A stretch of DNA of 17,503 bases from Deltaproteobacteria bacterium (GTDB lineage: Bacteria; Desulfobacterota; Dissulfuribacteria; Dissulfuribacterales; UBA3076): positions 1 through 17,503 of the forward strand of contig JAGGRV010000320.1 in the NCBI GenBank assembly GCA_021159445.1. Reading direction: 5' to 3'. Below the pieces are notes generated by a model, which was not told the origin of the DNA, searched no databases, and saw only the letters and a list, made by a program, of their open reading frames with translations. Below, in pieces: positions 12,463 through 17,503 of this stretch. The position numbers and the translations under genes were made by a program. Numbering within the stretch: position 1 is the stretch's first letter; each line of letters starts with the position of its first letter.

Positions 12463-14550
12463 ATGCCAAGACGCCATATTGTAAATCTGTTAGATCGATT
12501 GGTCCCCAAGGGGGGGCTGGTCCTGATGGTAATGGCTGCTGCGGTTGGGGCCGGGACCGGGCTCGCCGCTGTATTCTTTATCCGACTTATAGCCCTTATA
12601 GAGCACTTCTCATACACTGAAGCCATGGTCCTTTACCCTCTTCTGGGACGTCTGTGGCTTATCATTATCCCTATATTGGGCGCACTCATCGGCGGTCCCA
12701 TCATTGCCTACTTTGCCACGGAGGCCAAGGGGCACGGCGTGCCCGAGGTCATGAAGGCCCTGATCCTGCAGGGGGGCCGCATACGGCCGAGGGTCGCCAT
12801 AGCAAAAATTTTTGCTTCGGCCCTATGCATCGGCTCAGGCGGTTCAGCCGGCAGGGAGGGCCCTATTGTCCAGGTGGGTTCCGCCTTGGGGTCCACTGTG
12901 GGACAGTGGCTGCGTCTTTCAGACGAACGTATCAAAAACCTGGTGGCCTGCGGGGCGGCTGCGGGCATCGCAGCCACATTCAACGCACCTATTGCCGGGG
13001 TAGCATTTTCCTCAGAATTGTTGATGAGCGAACACCAGGTGGCAATGCTTGGTAATGTAGTGATCGCGTCTGTATCCTCCAGTATTATCAGCCAGATCTT
13101 TCTTGGGGCTCGTCCGGCCTTTGAGGTACCCAGCTATGTTATGCACTCGCCGTGGGAGCTCCTGTTATATGCTGTACTGGGCCTTCTCGCCGCCTTGGTT
13201 GGTATTATGTTCATCAGGATGCTTGACGCCCTTGAGGAGCTGTTTGATCACTGGAAATTTCCTCAGGCTTTTAAACCGGCTGTCGGGGCATTGCTTCTGG
13301 GCATTCTGGCTTTTTCCTATCCTTATCTGTCCGGGGTCTTTAATGCTTCTACTGAAGAATTCAGGCTTGGACTGCCTTTGATTGAAAACCTGCCCCATGC
13401 TTACGGTTCAGGATTTCCATTCATGGAAGATGTCTTGCAGGGCAAGGCCTCCTTTTTGCTTCTCGCGGTATTGGTTTTCCTTAAGCCCTTGGCGACCTCA
13501 TTTACTCTGGGTTCCGGCAATTCAGGCGGTATCTTTGCACCATCCCTGTTCACAGGAGCCGTGCTTGGCGGGGCCTATGGATATGTTGCCGGTGCGCTTT
13601 TCCCGAATATCGCCGAAGAAGTCGGGGCCTATGCACTGGTAGGGATGGCCGCGGTCTTTGCTGCAGCAGCAAGGGCCCCGCTCACATCCATACTTATCGT
13701 CTTTGAAATGAGCGGGGACTATCACCTGATCTTGCCCCTCATGACTGCTAGTATTGTGGGGTCAAGCCTTACACAATGGTTGCATCCTGATTCGATTTAC
13801 ACCTTAAAGCTGACCAAGAGGGGAATCCGTTTTGATCAAGGAAGAGACCTTGATGTCATGCAAGGGGTCCTGGTTGAAGAAGTCATGAATCAGGCACCCA
13901 TCACGGTTTATAAGGACCGGCCGTTGGCAGAGCTCTTTGCCATTTTCCAGGAGACCCATCTTTATGGGTTCCCTGTCATGGAAAATGACGAAGACCTCTA
14001 TGGTATAGTCACCCTGCAGGACATGGAGCGCGCGCTTGACAGGGAGGGCGTCATGATACGTGATCTAAAGGTGAGTGACGTGGCCACGACTGATCCTGTC
14101 ACGGTCTTTCCGGATGAACCCATCTGGTCGGCCATACGCAAGATGGGACCCAGGGACCTTGCGAGGCTTCCCGTGGTCTCGCGTCATGCCGAGCAAAAAA
14201 TGCTTGGGCTTATCAGCCGAAGCGATATCTTGCGGGCCTATGACGTGGGGTTATTGAAAAAGCAACAGGCCCAACACGTTAGGGAACGTATGGCACTTAG
14301 AAAAGTCTCAGGCGTTGAATTTATCGAAGTCAGAGTAAACCCCGGTTGCGCCTGTGCTGGTAAAAAGCTGGCTGAGATTAAGCTGCCAAAGAGTGCTACA
14401 GTGGTTTCCATTGAGCGTGGCGGCACTGTGCTTATTCCGGATGGAGGCACAAAAATCTTGCCTGAAGACCAGCTCACGATCTTCTGTCAGACAGACCTGG
14501 CCCGGGACGTACGTATGAAGTTTGGGGATCGTTCTGATTTGACTAGGTGA
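12463..14550 (+). CDS. ClC-family chloride channel/transporter with CBS pair and TrkA-C domain
   Basis: The 695-residue inner-membrane protein has a ClC core (about 15-445), two CBS domains (about 470-535 and 535-597) and a C-terminal TrkA-C/RCK-type domain (about 617-688). Selectivity motifs are GHGVP (90-94, replacing the GSGIP serine), GREGP (130-134, gating glutamate E132), GNSGGIFAP (352-360) and the pore tyrosine Y446. At the position of the proton glutamate of the E. coli exchanger (E203), the aligned residue is L186, in NAPIAGVAFSSELL. ClC exchangers move Cl- against H+, and channels pass Cl- alone. Loss of the proton glutamate favours a channel-like or weakly coupled mode (inference). 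CBS domains usually sense adenine nucleotides and TrkA-C domains bind small ligands, so gating may follow energy state. The ATG lacks a clear ribosome-binding site. The gene is alone on its strand and convergent with the permease. Confidence 0.9.
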   Translation: MPRRHIVNLLDRLVPKGGLVLMVMAAAVGAGTGLAAVFFIRLIALIEHFSYTEAMVLYPLLGRLWLIIIPILGALIGGPIIAYFATEAKGHGVPEVMKALILQGGRIRPRVAIAKIFASALCIGSGGSAGREGPIVQVGSALGSTVGQWLRLSDERIKNLVACGAAAGIAATFNAPIAGVAFSSELLMSEHQVAMLGNVVIASVSSSIISQIFLGARPAFEVPSYVMHSPWELLLYAVLGLLAALVGIMFIRMLDALEELFDHWKFPQAFKPAVGALLLGILAFSYPYLSGVFNASTEEFRLGLPLIENLPHAYGSGFPFMEDVLQGKASFLLLAVLVFLKPLATSFTLGSGNSGGIFAPSLFTGAVLGGAYGYVAGALFPNIAEEVGAYALVGMAAVFAAAARAPLTSILIVFEMSGDYHLILPLMTASIVGSSLTQWLHPDSIYTLKLTKRGIRFDQGRDLDVMQGVLVEEVMNQAPITVYKDRPLAELFAIFQETHLYGFPVMENDEDLYGIVTLQDMERALDREGVMIRDLKVSDVATTDPVTVFPDEPIWSAIRKMGPRDLARLPVVSRHAEQKMLGLISRSDILRAYDVGLLKKQQAQHVRERMALRKVSGVEFIEVRVNPGCACAGKKLAEIKLPKSATVVSIERGGTVLIPDGGTKILPEDQLTIFCQTDLARDVRMKFGDRSDLTR

Positions 14551-14566
14551 AATTCCTTTCAGGACT

Positions 14567-16852
14567 TTATATCCATCTCTTAATGAAAGATCTGATAGTG
14601 TGCTTAGCCTTAACCATGACGAGAGGTTTTTCACAATGCCTTGCCAATATCTCAGGGAGAGATCCCATAACCCTCTGCCTGAATATGGGGTCTCGGGTAG
14701 CCCCGATGATTACAAGGTCATAACTCTTAGCTTCTTCAAGAATGGTTTTCAATCGTTCGTGTGAGATGGCATACTTGGATTCAAAGAGGGAACGCGGCAC
14801 CTTCAGTTGAGGCGCGATTTTGTCCAGAAAGACGTCGGTGTCCTGGGTCGGTTTGCCTGGTGAGGCCACGTGAAAGACTACGATCCGTCCTCCATCCTGC
14901 TCTACCATTATAGAGGCCGTCTCTAAGGCAAAGGCCGCATTCGGCCCGCCTGCAAACGGGATCAGGATGTTCATATTTTTTTGTTGCTTACAGTCCTTGA
15001 ATACGGCAACGTTACAGGTCGCACGCTCCAACACAGGATCAACTGTGCTTCCAAGGGAGAATCCCTTCCTGCGGTATCCCTGCCATCCCATGATGAGAAG
15101 ATCGGCCTTTCTCTGAGCAGCGGCCGAGATGATCCCGCGAGCGATGTTCCGGCAGTAACGCATGGTGCTGCCGAATTTATAGCGGGGTGCCAGATAGAGC
15201 ATGGCTTCTATTATTGCCTCCTCGCCTGCGTGCGAATATTTGGAGGCCTCTGACAGCGGCACCTGGGGTGGTATAGGCACCATGTTAATTACCTCTATCT
15301 CAGTACTGTCCCCTTTTGCCTGGCAAAATTTGTAACAGTTCATGGCAAGAGGTACTGCATTGGCAGGATTTGCAAGGGAAACCAGTATTCTGTATTCGCC
15401 TTTTGACGGGATAGGCTGTTCTTTCAGCACTACGATCTCATCTTCAGTCCGGCGGGCTCTTTGCTTGGAGTAAAAACGATATATTACAATGCCTGACAGT
15501 ACCCAGGTAGGACCAACTACCCAGGCAATGGGGCTCATGTGGATCAGCCACACTGCCAGTGTAGCCTGGATGAGGATGGCGGCAATGGGCGGAAGCGGGA
15601 ATAAAGGCATAACAAAGCCATAGGTCATCTCATCCACCATTTGCCGGCGAACACGAATTACGCATAAGTTGACCAGGAAAAACAGGAAAAGAAACATCAT
15701 GCTGGCACTGGAGGCAACATCAATGGTAGGCAGGAAGGTAGCAACGGAGATCACTATGCCGCCGGTGAACAGGAGGGCCATGTAAGGTGTACGCCTCTTG
15801 GGGTGTAGCCGGGAGAAGGCCTTTGGTAACATGCGGTCCCGACCAAGGGCGTATGAGGCACGAGTGGCAGAGTATATGGTGGCGTTCAGTGCCGAGGTGG
15901 AGGCGAAGATGACCGTAATGGTGACCAGGATGCTTCCGTAAGACGGCATGAGCTGCGAGATTGCTTCGCCGAAACCCTTTCCGCCATAACTTCCGATCCA
16001 TATCCATGCAGGCTGCCCCACGTCTTTCACACCAACGATGGCAGCAAAAGCAACCCCGACATATGTAAATACAACAATAAGAATAGAGTAAATCATGGCC
16101 TTGGGCAGATTGCGTCGGGGGTCAATAGCTTCATCCCCGGCCTGGGCTATAACTTCGAATCCCTCAAAGGCCACATACGTAAACCCCATGGTGATCAAGA
16201 GCTTGTCCCAGCCATTGGGCAGAAAGGGCTGAAAGTTGGCCAGCCGTGCAGGATCAGCTATTGTAGTGGCAATACCCACTAATGCAATGAATGCGAGTGT
16301 TACAGTCTGTCCCAGAGTAAATATGGTGCCCATAGTGCCTGTTTCCGAGGCCCCACGGTAATTGATATAGACAAAAAAACCGGCGATAAGAATGGCCGCA
16401 CCCTTTTCCACCAAAATGAGCTGAAAACCTGAGGCCTGAATGATGCCTAGCTGGGTGAGATAGTGAACTGTATATAGAGCAAAGGTAACGGCATAAAGAC
16501 TGCCGGCCACTGAGGAGGCGAACCACTCCATCCAGCCTGCCATGAAACTTGTGCCGCGGCCAAAAGCAATCCTCGCAAAGTTATAAGCTCCGCCGGCCTT
16601 TGGTATAGCTGAACTCAGCTCGGCATAGGACATTGCTGTGAACAGAGCGATTACCGCATTCAGGGCAAAAGTGAGAATAACCCCGCCAGGGCCGGCAACC
16701 TTCACGGCATTACCAACGCCTAAAAAAACCCCGGCCCCAATCATCATCCCTACCCCCATCATGGTAATTTGAAGAAGGGTAAGGTTGCGGGAAAACTCTG
16801 TTGATATCTTATGGTGTTCGGTCTTGCTTTCTTTTTCAGGCCCCGTTGCCAT
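14567..16852 (-). CDS. APC-family amino-acid permease with two C-terminal universal-stress-like domains
   Basis: The 761-residue protein has an N-terminal APC-superfamily transporter (about 22-460, around 12 hydrophobic segments) and two tandem Usp-like domains (about 485-620 and 626-748). The first helix motif GMMIGAGVFLGVG (35-47) and the FTYVAFEGFEVIAQAGDEAIDPRRNLP block (224-250) are characteristic of APC permeases; the substrate is probably an amino acid or related amine but cannot be read from sequence. In the first Usp domain the nucleotide motif is GWQG ... GS with eight instead of nine residues between. The second reads GATR ... GS and lacks the second glycine, so nucleotide binding may be lost. 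The ATG (16852) has AAAAGGA upstream, inside the small membrane ORF it overlaps by 17 bases. The 3' end is 16 bases from the convergent ClC gene. Confidence 0.9.
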   Translation of the reverse strand: MATGPEKESKTEHHKISTEFSRNLTLLQITMMGVGMMIGAGVFLGVGNAVKVAGPGGVILTFALNAVIALFTAMSYAELSSAIPKAGGAYNFARIAFGRGTSFMAGWMEWFASSVAGSLYAVTFALYTVHYLTQLGIIQASGFQLILVEKGAAILIAGFFVYINYRGASETGTMGTIFTLGQTVTLAFIALVGIATTIADPARLANFQPFLPNGWDKLLITMGFTYVAFEGFEVIAQAGDEAIDPRRNLPKAMIYSILIVVFTYVGVAFAAIVGVKDVGQPAWIWIGSYGGKGFGEAISQLMPSYGSILVTITVIFASTSALNATIYSATRASYALGRDRMLPKAFSRLHPKRRTPYMALLFTGGIVISVATFLPTIDVASSASMMFLFLFFLVNLCVIRVRRQMVDEMTYGFVMPLFPLPPIAAILIQATLAVWLIHMSPIAWVVGPTWVLSGIVIYRFYSKQRARRTEDEIVVLKEQPIPSKGEYRILVSLANPANAVPLAMNCYKFCQAKGDSTEIEVINMVPIPPQVPLSEASKYSHAGEEAIIEAMLYLAPRYKFGSTMRYCRNIARGIISAAAQRKADLLIMGWQGYRRKGFSLGSTVDPVLERATCNVAVFKDCKQQKNMNILIPFAGGPNAAFALETASIMVEQDGGRIVVFHVASPGKPTQDTDVFLDKIAPQLKVPRSLFESKYAISHERLKTILEEAKSYDLVIIGATRDPIFRQRVMGSLPEILARHCEKPLVMVKAKHTIRSFIKRWI

Positions 16853-17000
16853 TGATAATATCCTTTTGGATTTCTCTCAGAGAACCTGGGGAGCGGGCGT
16901 GGATTCGTTCGATAATGCGCCGGCTCCAAAGCGTCAGTATAACTACGGCACCCAAAGCCATGACCGTAAGGATTATGCCGATTATGATGTCAAGGTCCAT
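16836..17000 (-). CDS. Small single-span membrane protein overlapping the permease start
   Basis: A 54-residue ORF starts at ATG 17000 on the minus strand. It begins MDLDIIIGIILTVMALGAVV and has one transmembrane segment (about 4-24), followed by a basic stretch WSRRIIERIHAR (25-36) and a charged tail ending GNGA. The positive-inside pattern places the tail in the cytoplasm and the short acidic N-terminus outside. Its stop codon overlaps the first 17 bases of the APC-Usp permease gene, and its 3' coding sequence contains that gene's ribosome-binding site, so translation is probably coupled. I do not recognise a family. The arrangement suggests a small accessory or regulatory subunit of the permease, which is inference. 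No strong ribosome-binding site precedes it; an in-frame TTG six bases upstream is an alternative start. Confidence 0.6.
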   Translation of the reverse strand: MDLDIIIGIILTVMALGAVVILTLWSRRIIERIHARSPGSLREIQKDIINGNGA

Positions 17001-17041
17001 AAGCAACTCAGGAATGTCCGCCGGGTGAATATATGGTTTGC

Positions 17042-17070
17042 TGATTACCTATCATGAATGAGGTTGTCAA
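17042..17070 (-). promoter_or_regulatory. Candidate promoter for the small membrane protein and permease
   Basis: On the minus strand a perfect TTGACA (17070-17065) is followed after 17 bases by TAATCA (17047-17042). The -10 match is poor beyond the first two bases, but spacing is ideal and the leader to the ATG at 17000 would be about 35 bases. The same TTGACA-17-TAATC layout occurs before the ATPase operon. Confidence 0.3.
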
Positions 17071-17136
17071 ATCCGAGTACAAATATGAAATGGCAGTATG
17101 TTAGCCGGTTTCAGATGCTTTTGAAAGAGTAAAGGT

Positions 17137-17373
17137 GTGCTTTCACAATCAGACAAAATAGTGGTGGATAATTGGGAAGACATTAAGGCACGTAACTCAC
17201 AGACTCCTGCACTGATGTTTTATGATGGTGACGAGATGGCCTTATATAAAAAGTACAGAAGACTGATTGGGTGTAATTATTCACTTTCCCCCCTGACAGC
17301 CAACAGCCTTTTTCAGGTTTCAAAGCATAATCCGTTGGGAATACGCATTTTGGTGCAATCTGCCCGCGGTTGA
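17137..17373 (+). CDS. Weak hypothetical ORF, 78 residues
   Basis: A GTG-initiated ORF encodes a soluble 78-residue product (MLSQSDKIVVDNWEDIKARN...) with no family I recognise, no membrane segment and no repeats. GAAAGAG lies seven bases before the GTG, which is a weak ribosome-binding site. Composition is not obviously coding, and the ORF sits alone in a roughly 430-base gap between divergent minus-strand genes. It may be a spurious ORF or a gene remnant. Confidence 0.2.
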   Translation: MLSQSDKIVVDNWEDIKARNSQTPALMFYDGDEMALYKKYRRLIGCNYSLSPLTANSLFQVSKHNPLGIRILVQSARG

Positions 17374-17432
17374 AACCCTGCAAAAGCCTATCGGCTGCCA
17401 GGGAGTGTGAACGGTTACGATTGGGTAGCTCT

Positions 17433-17503
17433 TCATTGTGGTTTGCTTAGCATTTCTCGTGTACGCACGAGTTCATGAACAACTTCGTCGTAATAGGGTT
17501 TCT
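17433..17503 (-). CDS. C-terminal fragment of a gene entering from the right edge
   Basis: On the minus strand, 22 codons followed by TGA read KPYYDEVVHELVRTREMLSK-PQ, a plausible helical, charged C-terminus. The rest lies beyond the window, so no function can be assigned. A 6-bp palindrome CTCGTG-TACG-CACGAG (17455-17470) falls inside it. The fragment is too short for certainty; another reading is non-coding sequence. Confidence 0.35.
   Translation of the reverse strand, partial: KPYYDEVVHELVRTREMLSKPQ

Noticed and set aside
14551..14566. Bidirectional terminator between the convergent ClC and permease genes
   Set aside because: The 16-base gap shows only a four-base GAAA/TTTC symmetry, too weak to call.
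17183..17383. Minus-strand ORF of 66 codons near the right end
   Set aside because: No ribosome-binding site, no family features, and it overlaps another weak ORF; neither frame looks convincingly coding.

Overview
The window carries a nearly self-contained bacterial A/V-type (vacuolar-type) ATPase operon followed by a group of ion-transport and stress genes. Moderate GC, ATG/GTG starts with a few clear Shine-Dalgarno sites, and many short dispersed intergenic repeats point to a free-living bacterium. The repeats, a SixA-like protein with QHG instead of RHG, and universal-stress domains fused to a permease remind me of anaerobic Desulfobacterota-type genomes. That placement is inference with low confidence, because no rRNA or other marker gene is present.

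Layout, left to right. Positions 1-784 hold no convincing gene but are dense in repeats and hairpins. A SixA-like phosphohistidine phosphatase follows (785-1246). The ATPase genes run on the plus strand from 1445 to 10521 in the order H, C, I, K, F, E, A, B, D, and a single-domain UspA (10518-10970) overlaps the D stop codon. Two minus-strand genes come next: a phosphoribosyltransferase-fold protein (10978-11694) and a small cysteine-rich CGGC-like protein (11758-12099). A plus-strand ClC chloride channel/transporter with CBS and TrkA-C domains (12463-14550) converges on a minus-strand APC-family permease carrying two C-terminal universal-stress-like domains (14567-16852). A previously uncalled 54-residue membrane protein (16836-17000) overlaps the permease start. 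The right edge holds a weak 78-residue ORF and the last codons of a minus-strand gene that enters from outside.

Function. The nine ATPase genes cover the catalytic head (A, B), central stalk (D, F, C), peripheral stalk (E, H), membrane stator (I) and rotor ring (K), so the complex looks complete. The c subunit has a predicted signal peptide and one ion-binding glutamate, and it lacks the polar residues used for Na+ in known Na+ rings, so H+ coupling is the better guess. The neighbouring UspA, ClC protein and APC-USP permease suggest a locus for ion, pH and energy homeostasis under stress. That is inference from gene context.

The most unusual feature is the repeat load inside the operon. A 154-bp MITE-like element with TTA on both sides has inserted into a second, roughly 100-bp palindromic element between atpK and atpF, and a near-identical partial copy sits at position 1. 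Seven-base periodic TAGCnnT-like repeats lie before or between genes and have supplied the atpB stop codon. A 17-bp inverted repeat encodes the tail of subunit E. I see no CRISPR array, tRNA, rRNA or transposase gene.
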